Shown: positions 22,377 to 33,880, counted from the stretch's first letter. The stretch is 64,000 bases of DNA from Phaseolus vulgaris (GCF_000499845.2 NC_023758.2:23859366-23923365); one strand, 5' to 3'. A program made the numbers and translations. The notes: generated from the letters alone by a model not told the origin.

Positions 22377-24231
22377 AACTAGAGCTTTGTGTCTAGAAAT
22401 GTTTTACTTTGAGAAAAATGAGGGAATTTAAAGAAGGTAGTTTTCCAGGTAAGAGAGGTGAGTCACAATGGACTACTTAAATACCAAGTCTTGCCTTAGC
22501 CAAAAACTATCCCTCAATGTCTTCACACAAATCTTTCTCTTGGTAAACCACTTAAAACACAATTAAGTTGGAGAAATCAAATTTTTAATGCAAGAAACAA
22601 TGCAAACTATCTAATCAACCAAGCAAAATTAACAAAGCTTAAACAAGACAAAACAGTTTGATAAGCGTAGCTAATTAAAGGTAAAGATATGCAATTAAAA
22701 CAATTAACAATTGCTAAACTAGATAGTTCTAAACTAGTTGGCCCTAGGTGAGGCTTCTTGGACACTTTGAGCCCTTGAAGACACACTCACCGTCTAATTG
22801 CGTAATTAAACAAGTAATTAACAAGAGTTAAGTAGAAAGAAATTAGATGAACTCCCTTTTGTTGATTTTTCTATTTGCACTTCTTTTGTTGTCTCTTCTT
22901 TGTTGGGCCTTCCAATGTATGTGGTGTATTTAGAAGGTGTTTGTTTCTGCCCCTTGCCTTTGTTCCTCTTGGAATTAGGTAATTAATTCTTCAATCCAAC
23001 ACCTATTAAGCAAACTAGACTCCCCTCAAGTCAAATCCCACTCAATCAAGTACCAATTGATAATTAATCCACCACCAAGCTTAGAGGTCAAAGAATTAAA
23101 GCAAGAAACAAATTAATTTGAAAAACAGTACCACACAAAAGGAATTAAATGTGACAACTAGAAAAAGAGTTCCAATGAAAATAGACAAGCAAATAAAAAG
23201 GTACTCAAAGAAAGGATGGCACACAAAATGGAACCTAAAGAATAGCACTAGATTTGATTTCAAAATCAAAAACAGCACCACTGAAATAATTGTTGTGGTC
23301 CAGAGAGCGTGATTTTCACTGATTTATGCTGAGCTGGCCTTTTAAAATTTGCTTCTGAAAATTTATATGCAAACAAATCAAGATCTTAACAAAATTCTGA
23401 CGTTGGTTTCACTCCAAACGCATGCACCATTTTGTTTTAATAAATTTTCTAAAATCAGTGCTCAGTTACGCCAGTTGTAGCGTCAGGATTGCACACTGTT
23501 TTTATAATATTTATCATTTTTTTCTATTGATTTTTTTGAACTGATTCTTTTTTTGTCTTTTCCCTAACACCTCAATCTCGCAAAATCCAGAGGCTCAGAA
23601 TTTTCTTATGTGGGAAAATAATTTTCTTAAGCAAAACAGCCAGCACAGAGTTATGCAAAACAGGGGATTCTGTAAATCTAGAAAAAAACAGCAAGATATA
23701 CCAAAAGAAAAACACAATGGAATTGGTGAAATGGAATTTGTATAGATCTAAACACAAATATGAACTCAAGATAAAAATAAAAAGCACCAAAGGATCAAAA
23801 ACACAACAGATTCAGATCAAGCATTTATACCAAAAACAAGAAACAAATAAGCCAAACAAAGTACTACTATGATTTGATGACATTTTGGAAGAACATGACT
23901 AGACAAGATACATATAGATTCAGAAATTAAAAGACTCAAATGAACAAAATATGAACCAATTAAAATTGCAATAAGGACTCAAATACCTAAAATAAAAAAA
24001 CAGCAACACAAGCTATATGGAATCCTACCAAAAATTGCACAAAGATTGCTCAAGAACAATTGAACAAGATGCACCGATTGGAATTTCCAAACATCACACC
24101 AATTCAAAACAAAAATTAAAAAACAGCAAGACAAATATGGAAGATGAAGAACAACACGGATTCAAGAAGAACTCAAAAAGAAAATGACAAAGAGATACTC
24201 ATCTTTGAAGAACCATAGCTCTAATACCAAA
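22377..24231 (-). other. Untranslated leader of the minus-strand gypsy element
   Basis: About 1.85 kb, AT-rich, between primer site and gag, without convincing ORFs. It corresponds to 25039-26873 plus 28614-28664 of the plus-strand element, and part of it (23100-23480) is echoed at 33228-33560. It lacks the hAT insertion, so it shows the empty site. Confidence 0.7.
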
Positions 24232-24965
24232 TGATGGATTTCCTATGAGCTCTTCTTGGATGTTGTTGATGATGGTGCGGAAGCTTAATGGAGGAGATGG
24301 ACAAGGTCCTCCTAAGAGGTGTGGTGACCTTGAAGGTGCATGAAGAGTGTGGAAATAGGGAGGTTTGGTCAGCCCCTTTGAAGGTGGTGAAATGAAGATT
24401 AGAAGTTAGGCAAGGAGTAATGTATGGCACTAAATTGGCAGCATAACAATACTCTATTCAATCTTGAAAATACAAGGTGTAGGCTCCTCCTTTTATAGGC
24501 TAAGGAGGACCATAATGCAACCCTAATGCTAATCAAAATGAAATGCAAATTTACATCACATGGAGCACATGGCCATGTGGAGAATCCTTCTAGAAAGTGA
24601 CCAAATCTTTAGCAAATCTAGGTCAAGTCTCATGGAATCAAGTTTATGCTATTTACACCACAACTAATACTAAGCTATCCTTAACGGGCCTTCATGTAGC
24701 ATATACAAGTTGCTTCTTCTCCCATCCATAGCTTGGCCCAAGTCTCACATCCGTAGCTTGGTCATGGACCTAGTAATAGGTCCTAGACGGTCTACCCTTC
24801 CTTCTAGACGCTCTCCCTTTAGACGCTCTCCACCTTGTGCTAGACGCTCTTCACTTTGGCCTAGACGCTCCTTCCTTTGGCCTAGACGCTCTTGGTTTGG
24901 CTTTGGATGCTCACGTCTTGGCTCTTGTCTTTTTATATGAGGTTGTGCTTGGCCCTCTTCCATCA
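24232..24965 (-). repeat. 5' LTR of the minus-strand gypsy element
   Basis: 734 bp, TGATGGATTT...CCATCA. Contains about nine copies of a decamer-like CTAGACGCTC(T/C) between 24785 and 24895, giving an arginine-rich shadow ORF. Distantly related to the plus-strand element's LTR in the segment around GGTCCTCCTAAGAGG. Confidence 0.85.
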
Positions 24966-25018
24966 GCTTCCGCCAATCACCAACAATTTCTACAAATCAT
25001 GAAGGCACTTCTCCATCA
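24966..25018 (+). repeat. 5' LTR of the inner gypsy element, second piece
   Basis: CCGCCAATCACCAACAATTT to CTTCTCCATCA, matching 31716-31767. It is followed at 25021-25038 by TGGTATCTAGAGCCATGG, an initiator-tRNA-Met-type primer site. Confidence 0.85.
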
Positions 25019-26873
25019 TTTGGTATCTAGAGCCATGGTCTTCAAGAGATAAGTGCCTTATTTCGTTTTTATTTTTGTGTTCATCTTGTTTCCGTGTTGT
25101 TCTTCATAAATCCTTGATTGTCTTGCTGTTTTTGAGTTTAATTTTGTGTTAGATGTTGTTTTGGTTCAATGTGCATTCATGTTCAATTTGTTCTTGAGCT
25201 TCTATTTTGCAAATTTTGTGTAGGATCCATATAGATTTGTGTTGTTGTTCTGTTTTTGGTTTATTTGAGTCTTTATTGCAATCTTAATCGGTTCATATTG
25301 TGTGTTTTGAGTTATTTTGATTTTTGAATCCAATTGTGTTTTGTCTAGTCATGTTTCTCCTAAATAGTCATCAATTCCATGTAGTGTTGTTTTTTGATAA
25401 TTTTGGTTTCTTGATTTGATTTGAGTCCAGTTTTAATCTGAGTTTGTTTGATCCTTTGGTGCATTTTTCTTTTTAGATTTGAGTTCATATTTGTGTGTTA
25501 GATCCACACAAATTCATATACATCAATTCCATTGTGTTTTTGAAGTTTCTTCAAACTGTGTTTAATTCCATCAATTCCATTGTGTTTTTGAAGTTTCTTC
25601 AAACTGTTTTTAATTCCATAATTAGGATCACTATGTTTTCAATTATGTATTGGCTGATTTTACTTATGAAATTAAAGTCTGTTGAAGAAAAATTATGAAA
25701 CTCTAGATTTATACAGATTGATGTATTAGAAAAATAAGAAAAAAAGAATCAAATCAAAAGACAAAATATAAAAAAAAATGATAAATCAAACAAAAAAAGT
25801 GTACATCTTGGCGCCAATAGAGACGGTAATTTGACAAGATATTTGAAAAATTTATCACAATTATTTGGTTCATTATTTTGGTGTGATTCCAACACCAAAA
25901 GTTTGCTAAGATCTTGAATTGTTTGTGGTTCAAATTACAGAGTCAGATTTCAAATAGCCACCTCAGCATAAATTTTATAAGTCACGCTTTTTGTCCCTAA
26001 AATTTCTAGTAGTACTGTTTTGGTTTTTTTTAATCAATTCTAGTGTCATTCTCTAGGTTCAATTTGTGTGCCACCTTTTATTGAGTGCCTATTTGATTGC
26101 TTGTCAAATTTATTCAACATTCCTTCTAGTTGTTTCATACAAATTAATCCATTTGTTGTTGTCCTATTCTAAATTTGAATTGTTCTTTGCTTTAATTTGT
26201 TGACCTCTAATTGTTGGTGAAAGAATTTCAAATTGGTGCTTGTTATGTTGGAATTAACCATTGTGGTGAGTCCATCCCTACTTAGTAGGTACTGTTTTGA
26301 AGATTTTAATTGACTAACCATAAGAGGTTAAGGCAAGGAGCTGCAGCAAATAGAAATACAAACACATACACATTGTAGAGCACATCAAGAAAGATCAACT
26401 GCAAGCCAAGGAATGCATAGTTTAGGAAATCTGAATTTTATTTTGTGTAATTCAATTTCTTTTGTATTTCCTTTGAGTTGTAATTACATTCAACTTTGAT
26501 TAATTAGTGGAATAATTACGTATTAGACGGTGAGTGTGTCTTCAATGGCTCTAAGTGTCTAGAAGCCTCTCCTCAGGATTCGCTAGTTTAAAGCTTTTTA
26601 GTTAGTAACCTTTAATTTGTGCTTAGTTAATTGTTTTGCTTTAATTACTTGTTTTGTATTGTTAATTGTTTTTGTTTTGTATTGTTAATTGCTTTGCATT
26701 GTTTTCTTTGCATAAAATTGTGTTTTCATTCCTACTTGTGATCTAAGTAAGTTACTTAGAAAAAGGTTTGTGACAAGTTTTGAGGTATAGATTTTGGCAA
26801 GGAAAGACTTGGTACTTAAGAGATCCTAGTGATCCACCTCTCTTTCCTGGAAAGCTACCTTCACTACTATCCT
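25019..26873 (+). other. Primer site and long leader of the inner gypsy element
   Basis: The primer site at 25021 is followed by 1.8 kb of T-rich leader with no convincing coding sequence. A 48-bp unit (ATCAATTCCATTGTGTTTTT...) occurs twice in tandem at 25522-25617. The hAT element interrupts the leader at 26874. Confidence 0.75.
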
Positions 26874-28613
26874 TAAGGGTGGACAAAAAATCCAAATTAC
26901 AAAAATCCAATCCATAATGATCCAAATCCATATTAGTTTTAATCCATTTAAATGGATTTATCTTAAATCCAAATCCATATTTTTGGATTTTAAATCCAAT
27001 CCATTTAATTGGATATGGATTAAATATGGATTGGATACATTTTTTAATTATCTAAATTGCATTTTTGGTTGGGTTTTGACTTGGCCCGATCCAAGTTGAG
27101 CCAAGACAATCCGGGTCGATGTCGAGCAGAGCAGGCCCGAACCAATTTTGAGTCGTTTGGGCCCGGGTCGTTGTCGAGTGTCTGGGCCCAGACCGATGTC
27201 GAGTCGTCCGGGCCGAGGCTGATTTCGAGCTGAGCGGGCCAAGGCCGATATTGAGTCGAGTGAGCCCAGGCTGATGTCGAGTCGAGCGGGGTTGGGCCAT
27301 TGTCGAGTCCAGCAGGCTCGGGCCGTTGTCACGGACACAGACTGATGTTGAGTCGAGCGGGCCCGGGCCGATGTCAAGTCGTACGGGCTCAGACCGATGT
27401 CGAGTTGTACGGGCCCGGGACGATGTCGAGTCGTACGAGCCTGAGTCGATGTCGAGTCGTACGGGCCCGGACCGATGTCGAGTCGTACGGGCCGGACCAA
27501 TGTCGAGTCGTATGGGCCCGGGCCGATGTCGAGTCGTACAGGCCCGAGACGATGTCGAGTCGTACGGGCCCGAGCCGATGTCAAGTCGTACGGGCTCTGG
27601 CCGATATCGAGTCGTACGGGCCCGGGCCGATGTCGAGTCGTACAGGCCAGGGCCGATATTCAATCATACGGGCTCAGGTCGATGTCCAATCGTACGGGCC
27701 CGGGCCGATGTGGAGTCGTACGGGCTCGGGCCGATGTGGAGTCGTATGGGCCCAGAACGATGTCGAGTCGTACGGGCCTGGGCTGATGTCGAGTCGTACA
27801 CACCTGAGCCGATGTCGAGTCGTACGGGCCCTAACCGATGTCGAGTCGTACGGGCCCTAACCGATGTCGAGTCGTACGGGCTCAGGCCGATGTCGAATCG
27901 TATGGGCCCGGGTCGATGTCGAGTCGTACGAGCCCGGATCAATGTAGTGTCGTACGGGCCCAGGCCGATGTCGAGTCGTGCGGGCCCAGGCCGATGTCGA
28001 GTCGTACGGGCCTAGGTCAATGTAGTGTCGTACGGGCCCAGACCGATGTCGAGTCGTATGGGCCCGGGCCGATGTCGAGTCGTACGGGCCTGGGCCGATG
28101 TCGAGTCGTACGGGCCTGGACCGATGTTGAGTTGTACGGTCCCGGGCCGATGTCGAGTAATACGGGTCTAGGCCAATGTGGTGTCGTACGGGCCAGACCG
28201 ATGTCGAGTCGTACGGGCCCGAGCCAATGTCAAGTCGTACGGGCCTGGGCCGATGTCGAGTCGTACGGGCCCAGGCCGATGCCGAGTCGTACGGGCCCGG
28301 GCCGATGTTAATTCGTACGGGCCTGTACCGATGTTGAGTCATACGGGCTCAGACTGATGTCGAATTGTCCGGTCCCGAGCCAAGTTAGTTTGTGTCCATA
28401 TCAAAATGGATTTATTGTATTTGACAAAGTGGATTTAATCTAATTAAGAAAGTGGATTTAATCTAGATTTAATCCACTTTAAATGGATTTTTAAAAAATC
28501 CAAATAAATGTGATCTAGTTAAAATTGATTTGGATTTTAAATCCAATCCATTTATTTGGATTTGGATTGGATCTAGATTGGATTTTGAAAAATCTAAACC
28601 ATGACCACCCCTA
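26874..28613. mobile_element. Non-autonomous hAT-type DNA transposon
   Basis: 1740 bp. Ends TAAGGGTGG...CCACCCCTA form 9-bp inverted repeats with one mismatch and fit the hAT end rule (C/T-A-A/G-N-G). An 8-bp target duplication ACTATCCT flanks it (26866-26873 and 28614-28621). The first and last ~200 bp are rich in AATCCA and its complement, as expected of subterminal transposase sites (inference). The centre is a GC-rich 26-bp minisatellite. No transposase is encoded. Confidence 0.85.
27104..28384. repeat. 26-bp GC-rich minisatellite, about 49 copies
   Basis: The unit, starting at GTCGAGTCGTACGGGCC and continuing CGGGCCGAT, is 26 bp and rich in CpG. It contains the palindromes CGTACG and GGGCCC. 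Copies vary at a few positions, and degeneracy rises toward both ends. Because stop codons are rare in the unit, several long ORFs appear on both strands; these are artefacts. Confidence 0.95.
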
Positions 28614-28664
28614 ACTATCCTTATCTTTTTTGGGGTAAAATACTTATAACACAAAACTTTAACC

Positions 28665-29750
28665 ATATCTTCTCAATCTCGTAATTCTAATGAAAGTGAG
28701 GGAACATCTATCAAATCTCTTTTGGAAAAAATTACACAAGATGTTCAAGCACTTTCATATAGACAATTGCAAATGGTTAAAGAAAGAGATGAATACAACA
28801 AATCAAAAAGAATTTCTCATGCATCTAACTCTAGGGTAGATAATTCTTTTGGGAAACAAAACCTTAGAATTAACGAATACTATCAACCATCCCCTGGGAA
28901 AGCTAGAAAGGAAAGAAAAGAAAACCCAAAGGAGGTTAGGGTAGAGCTACCTCATTTCTATGGAAAAGAAAATGTTGAAACATATCTAGATTGGGAAATG
29001 AAGGTAGAACAATTGTTTGCTTGCCATAGAGTAAGTGAGGAAAGAAAGGTACCCTTAACCACCTTAAGTTTTAAAGGAAATGCTATGTATTGGTGAACTT
29101 CCATTGAGAGAGAAAGGCGCCTTCATAAGGACCCTCCCATTACATATTGGAATGACCTTAGGGGAGCCTTAAGACGCCACCATATTCCCTCCTACTACAA
29201 TAGGAAGTCAATGGACAAACTCCAAGGACTTCATCAAAAAAATCTAAGTGTAGAAGAATATTGGGAAAAGATGGTGTTATATATAAAAAGGACAGGGATT
29301 AACGAAGACAACCATACCACCATATCTAGGTTTTTAAGTGGCCTCAAACTTGAGATAAGAAACAAAGTTGAACTTTTACCTTATAGAGATTTAAATGACT
29401 TCATTCAACTTAGCATTAAAGTTGAAAAACAAATTTTGAGAAAACAATCAAGTCAAAAACAAAGTTCATACTTTGTATCCTATGACAGGGATGAGTTCCA
29501 AAGAGGGGAAGAGCATATAAAAGAAACATCTCTAGAACTTTCCCAAAACCTATCTGAGCATATCTCACACACTCAAGCTAGAATAATTCAATGTTTAGAA
29601 TATCTTGGTAAGGGTCATTTAGCATCTCATTGTTCCAATGAAAGATCTATGATCTTAAGGAACAAAGATAACAATAGTAGCCAAGAAAAAGAAACTAGTG
29701 AGAGTGACGAACATGAGAAAAAAAAAGAAAGAAATAGAAAATTCAAGTGA
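28665..29750 (+). pseudogene. Gag of the inner gypsy element
   Basis: The frame opens at 28665 with ATA where the minus-strand relative has ATG, so the start is lost. It then reads SLLEKITQDVQALSY, ELPHFYGKENVETYLDWEM, a TGA at 29094 in place of the Trp of the MYWW region, and DKLQGLHQKNLSVEEYWEK with RFLSGLKLEIRNKVELLP. It ends in a Lys/Glu-rich segment where the frame shifts at an A-rich run near 29710-29750. Chromovirus-like gag. Confidence 0.85.
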
Positions 29751-30912
29751 GGGGTTGTTTGAATCTAGAAAGAATGAGGAATATCTTACAACACCCCCTA
29801 TAAGCATAGTGAAAAAAGAATCCTTAAAGGGGGATTGCATAGATAAATATGTAGTAGATTATTTTGAGCATGTGCTAAGATATCACCAACAAGTGAGGGT
29901 CAAGTTATCTATAGGCATCTACAAAGATAAATTTTTATGTGAGGTAGTGCCTAAAGAAACTTGTCATGTCTTATTGAGACGACCATTGCAAAGTGTTAAA
30001 ATTTCCATGCTCAATGGTCGTACCAACGAGACTACCTTCACACATAAAAAAGAAATTCTTCATGAAGGAGAACTCATGGGCCAATTTAGAGTTGATAAAA
30101 CTCTAGAGCTTTTAAAAGGAAAATTCTTTTGGTCACCCATGAGGAAAGATGTTCAAAGACATTACCCTAGATGGTTTTCTTATTTTAAAACTAACTCTAA
30201 GGCAATGTCTCATGAACTCTACGCTCCTTCACCTTTTGCAAGTGCCCCATGGGAAGACATAAGCATAGATTTTATATTAGAACTTCCTAGGACAACAAAA
30301 GGTTTTGATTCCATTTTTATGGTTGTGGATAGGCTCTTCTTTAGAGAAGTGGTATGACTTCATGGTTTATCTCCAAGCATAGTGTTAGATAGAGATCCAA
30401 AATTTGAAAAGCATTTTTTGAGGATTCTTTTGAAAAAACATGGAACTAAGTTGAACTCTTCAAATTCTTATCATCCTCAAACGAATGGTCAAAATGAAGT
30501 TGAAAATATAACTCTTTCTACTATGCCTAGAGTAATCATGAGAGACAAACACAACTCCAGGGATGAGTATGCATACAATAGAGTAGTTCATAAGACTACT
30601 AATATTTCTCCATTTAAAGTTGTATATGGGTTTAATCTTCTTTCTTCTTTAGACTTGTTATCACTTCCTAATCCACAAGAATTTGTGCCTAAGGAAGGAG
30701 TAACAAAAACTGAATTTGTTAAAAAAATGCATGAGAGGATTAAAGAACAAATACAACAACAAACAAAGAAATATCATAAGACGTTGCCAAAAACAATAGA
30801 AAAACAAGAAGAATGGCAACTTAATAAAATTGATTTTTATACAACTGCTCAAACTAATACATTTGCTTTGTTTGATGATTCCCATAGATGGACATTTAAT
30901 CCGGGAGGATGA
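29740..30912 (+). pseudogene. Protease-side linker fused to integrase, no reverse transcriptase
   Basis: FLCEVVPKETCHVLLRRPLQ passes within about 30 codons to GELMGQFRVDKTLELLKG (integrase zinc-finger region), leaving no room for polymerase or RNase H. The zinc-finger cysteines are replaced (RHYPRWFSYF). The core has DISIDFILELPRTTKGFDSIF, a TGA at 30355, then LDRDPKF and SYHPQTNGQNEVENITLSTM, keeping Asp and Glu positions. Ends FDDSHRWTFNPGG. Confidence 0.85.
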
Positions 30913-31084
30913 GCATAGTTGTCAAAGCAAGAGGCTGCTATTCGAGATCGACCCTGTAGATCTGAGGATAGATTTTCTCAAGAAGGAGGAGATGATGGAC
31001 ACCATTCAGCCACACACATTCCCCTACTAATGACGAGGACGAAGCCTTGAATTTGAGGACAAATCCTTTTCAAGAGGGAGGGGA

Positions 31085-31767
31085 TGATGGAAGAGGCCCC
31101 AACACCAACTCTATTGAAAGGCCACCAACATGTCAAATGGAGTCAACCACTAGAGTTATGGTCAAGATGAACCAAGAGGACGCATTTTACATGCCATAAA
31201 CTCTAGTATAGAGTTGCATTTTATTTCTTGTCAAAAATTAGCATAGAAACTTTATTTGTAATTTTCTTAGAATTAATTTTGGCACCTAAAACACCAACCT
31301 AGGTAAACTTAGAGTTTCTAAAAACCACTAAATTTACCTAGGCCGGTCTAGAAAGCCCATGGAGGGGGTGAGCATACAAACTAGACACACCCCTCCCCAT
31401 GTGCTCATTTAGGCTCCACTTTTGGGAGGGAATTCATTTGAATTTCCCTCCACTTTCTTTTGAATTTCCAACACTCTAAACACTATAAATAAGAGGGTTT
31501 GACTCATGTATTTGCAAGATTAATATACTTAGTGAATTGCTGCCAAATTGTGCCAATTTCACTTCTTGCCAAAAACCTCTTAGGTTAGGCTATTGATCTT
31601 CAAATCTCCCTCTTACCAAAGAGAGTTGGCCTCACCACTCTCAATCCCTTCTTTTCATGCACCTTCAAGGTCACATCAATCCTAGGAGGACCTTGCACGC
31701 TTACACTCCATATATCTTTCGCCAATCACCAACAATTCCTACAAATCATGAAGGCACTTCTCCATCA
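31085..31767 (+). repeat. 3' LTR of the inner gypsy element
   Basis: 683 bp, TGATGGAAGAGG...TTCTCCATCA, preceded by polypurine tract 31071-31084 and followed by the second target copy GTTTG. Contains ACTATAAATAAGAGG near 31479, a possible TATA box. Confidence 0.9.
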
Positions 31768-31870
31768 GTTTGGAAGTCTCAACAAGGAGGTCAGCAAAAG
31801 CCCAATGGCAGAGGGCTTTGTAATCGACGGAGGGAGGAGGGTTGGAAGTGGTTTTGGTTCTGGCCATCTT
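31768..31870 (-). pseudogene. Start of the Tat B antisense accessory gene
   Basis: The minus strand opens at 31870 with MARTKTTSNPPPSVDYKA and runs to LLVETSK at the insertion point. The frame continues at 19297, confirming one gene split by the gypsy element. The Tat A copy has the same start but a one-base shift. Confidence 0.7.
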
Positions 31871-32416
31871 GAAGGAAGCTAAAAAAGGAGAGGGGAAAGG
31901 AAGAAAATGAGGGTTTAGAAGAAATGATGGCGTGACTCAATGAACCAGAGGAATAGAGATGCAACAATCGAAGAACATAGACAACGTAAAATGCAGAAAA
32001 ATCTAAAGTGCAGAAATCTTAAACAGACCCAGAGTAGTTATGACATGTTATGAGCAGCAGAATCATAAAACAAGAGCCAACAATGAGTAAAGGTTGTACC
32101 TTTAAATGGATTAAGGTTCGAAGGTAGTGATTCTCAAAGTAGAAGGTGAGAGCGTTCACAAACAGAAGGTGATTCGAGAAATGATTAAGAGTAGTAATGA
32201 AACAATGGGAAACAAAAGGTTTTGAAAGGGTTTAACGTATACGAGGCAGCGCGAACGACAATAAGTCCCAGTCGTCGATCTTGCCACGTGTGCGTAGATA
32301 AAACGAGTACGGTGAGACTTCACTTCGATGCACTGTTCACGTCCTTTCACCCAACGCCACGTAGGTCGCCAAGGGCGATGACTTAGTCTCTTCGCTGAAC
32401 AAGTTAACAGCTCGAG
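31871..32416 (-). promoter_or_regulatory. Promoter and leader of the Tat B antisense gene
   Basis: Contains a splice donor AAAG|GTACAA at 32099/32098 and a G-box CCACGTGT at 32284-32291. Both are at positions equivalent to those in the Tat A copy and in the copy at the right window edge. Confidence 0.5.
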
Positions 32417-32430
32417 ACTGGGGGGCTTGT

Positions 32431-33227
32431 GTACCGACCAGTCCTCGAACATCGACGACCGCTAGTAATGGTGGGCCACGTAAGTTGGGTCCCACAAACG
32501 GTATGTGTTAATGTATCGACCTCCAGCCATAAAGGAAGGTCGATCGGACATCGATCCTCGGCAACAGAGTAAGACCGATGTGACATCGGGCATCAGTGGT
32601 TTGAGCAACTAAATTGGACCATGAAAGGTGAGCCCCAGGAAACACATCAGTTATCAGTAAAACTCTTAGAGGTAAAAGGAAGCCCTAAGTCACGAAGTAC
32701 CCATGTGTGTCTTGTGGATAGCACATCTGGGCGCGGCACAAGTAAAGAGTCCTGGAAGGCACTAAGGCCCGTTAGGGTTAGAGTTTTCAAGGGAAGTTGC
32801 ATGCATGGCACGTGAATACTTAGGGTACCCCCAAGAACAGATGGCCCTAGAGATTTGGTGCACAAGTTGGTACCCAAGTGGCCATTTGTTGGTCGTCGCA
32901 CTCCAGTAAGAGGAGCCTTATGCGCTAGATTACACCAAGTTTGGGTAATAGCGACGCGAGGACATTCCTCCAGAAACCCTAAATGTGGGTAACGGAATAG
33001 AAGAAACCCTAGGCTATATAAAGGGTAGTAAGAAAACCCACAATATACACAGTTTCTAATATTAGAACTATTACACACGCATATTGTTTCTCTGCCCCAG
33101 TATTGACTTGAGCGTTGGGGGCGCCCCCTTTGTCTTTGCAGGTACATAGTGTTTGATCCAGGAAAGCGCGAATCCAGGAGGAGACAGGCGGGCGTAAGAT
33201 CGTTGTTAGAGTCAACCGGCAAGAACA
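32431..33227 (+). repeat. 3' LTR of the Tat B element
   Basis: TGTACCGACC...AAGAACA, 797 bp, with CTATATAAAG at 33013 as likely TATA box. Same family as the reverse copies at 7697-16128 and 62621-63481; shorter and different in its 5' half from family A. Confidence 0.88.
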
Positions 33228-33560
33228 AAGATATATGACAAACTCAAAGAATATTGAATGAAAAGACAATCAAGAAAATAAGGTACTCAATTAAAAGATA
33301 GCACACAAAAGGAACCTAGAGAAAAGCACTAGAATAGGATGAAGAAAACCAAAAAAACAACACTACTGGAATTGTGTAAAAACTTTGCGTAACTTTAAAG
33401 ATTTATCTGGAACTTGATAATGCAATCTGGAATCTGAAATTTAAACCACTGAAACTTTAAGATGTTATCTCAATTTGGGCACTGGAATCACACACAAACA
33501 GTATACCAATTAATTGTGATAAATTTTCGAAAATCACTACCATCACCATTTTTCCAGAGT
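33228..33560. repeat. Remnant of gypsy leader sequence
   Basis: Shares phrases such as GGTACTCAA, AGCACTAGA and CTGGAATTGTG with the leader of the minus-strand gypsy element (23150-23480). Probably an older fragment into which the Tat B element inserted. Confidence 0.5.
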
Positions 33561-33629
33561 CATAATATATTTGCACTTTGTACGTATTTGATTTATCATT
33601 TTTTTTAACTTGAATTTTGATACACTTGA

Positions 33630-33880
33630 AAAAAAAAATCCTATTACAATTTTAATACTATTTTTTAATAAAATTACAATAAAAAATTAAGTTAATTAAT
33701 AATAAGATAAATGATATTTATATATTAATTTCAAGTGGGAAACATACAATGTTAAAATATAAATAACACTAAAATTAAAATATATTGAGATAGAATAATA
33801 AATTGTTACAAATTAAAAGTGCTTAATTTTATAACAATTGCTTTAAAAAATATATTAAAATTGTAATAGGATTTTTTTTT
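33630..33880. mobile_element. MITE with 28-bp terminal inverted repeats
   Basis: AAAAAATCCTATTACAATTT at the left end reappears inverted at the right end (33853-33880), nearly perfect over about 28 bp. The interior is AT-rich, 251 bp total. The A-run at the tip hides the target duplication, so superfamily is open. Confidence 0.7.

Larger units (their letters stand above)
19885..24965 (-). mobile_element. Related minus-strand gypsy element nested in the 5' LTR
   Basis: Minus-strand element with a full right LTR (24232-24965, TGATGGATTT...CTTCCATCA) and only about 38 bp of the left LTR (19885-19922). Next to that lies the polypurine tract (CAAGAGGGAGGGGA read on the minus strand, 19923-19936). 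Primer site at 24213-24230 reads TTTGGTATTAGAGCTATGG on the minus strand. Gag and integrase are related to those of the host element, and reverse transcriptase is absent here too. The left junction lost most of one LTR and part of the target. Confidence 0.85.
19298..31767 (+). mobile_element. Non-autonomous Ty3/gypsy element lacking reverse transcriptase
   Basis: 12,470 bp including nested insertions, flanked by a perfect duplication GTTTG (19293-19297 and 31768-31772). The 5' LTR is split (19298-19884 and 24966-25018); the 3' LTR is 31085-31767; ends TGATGGAAGAGG...TTCTCCATCA. Initiator-tRNA-Met primer site at 25021, polypurine tract CAAGAGGGAGGGGA at 31071-31084. Coding content is gag, a protease-side linker and integrase only. 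It inserted into the antisense gene of the Tat B element. Confidence 0.9.
18405..33227 (+). mobile_element. Tat-clade element (family B), 3' part, split by a 12.5-kb insertion
   Basis: Two pieces, 18405-19297 and 31768-33227, join across the inner element 19298-31767 with duplication GTTTG. They carry an antisense accessory gene, its leader, the polypurine tract GACTGGGGGGCTTG (32417-32430) and a 3' LTR 32431-33227. The 5' LTR, gag and pol are absent. The pieces match the 3' third of the Tat A element. Confidence 0.85.

Noticed and set aside
25021..25038. tRNA-like sequences such as TGGTATCTAGAGCC and TGGTATCAGAACC
   Set aside because: These are retroelement primer binding sites complementary to tRNA 3' ends. 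No cloverleaf arms surround them.
27048..28342. Long overlapping ORFs of 100-229 residues on both strands rich in Ser, Arg, Val and Tyr
   Set aside because: They come from the 26-bp repeat unit, which lacks stops in most frames. Codons cycle every 78 bp and all frames look alike, so they are not genes.
27104..28384. CRISPR-like appearance of the 26-bp array
   Set aside because: There are no unique spacers between units, the genome is eukaryotic, and the array sits inside a DNA transposon.
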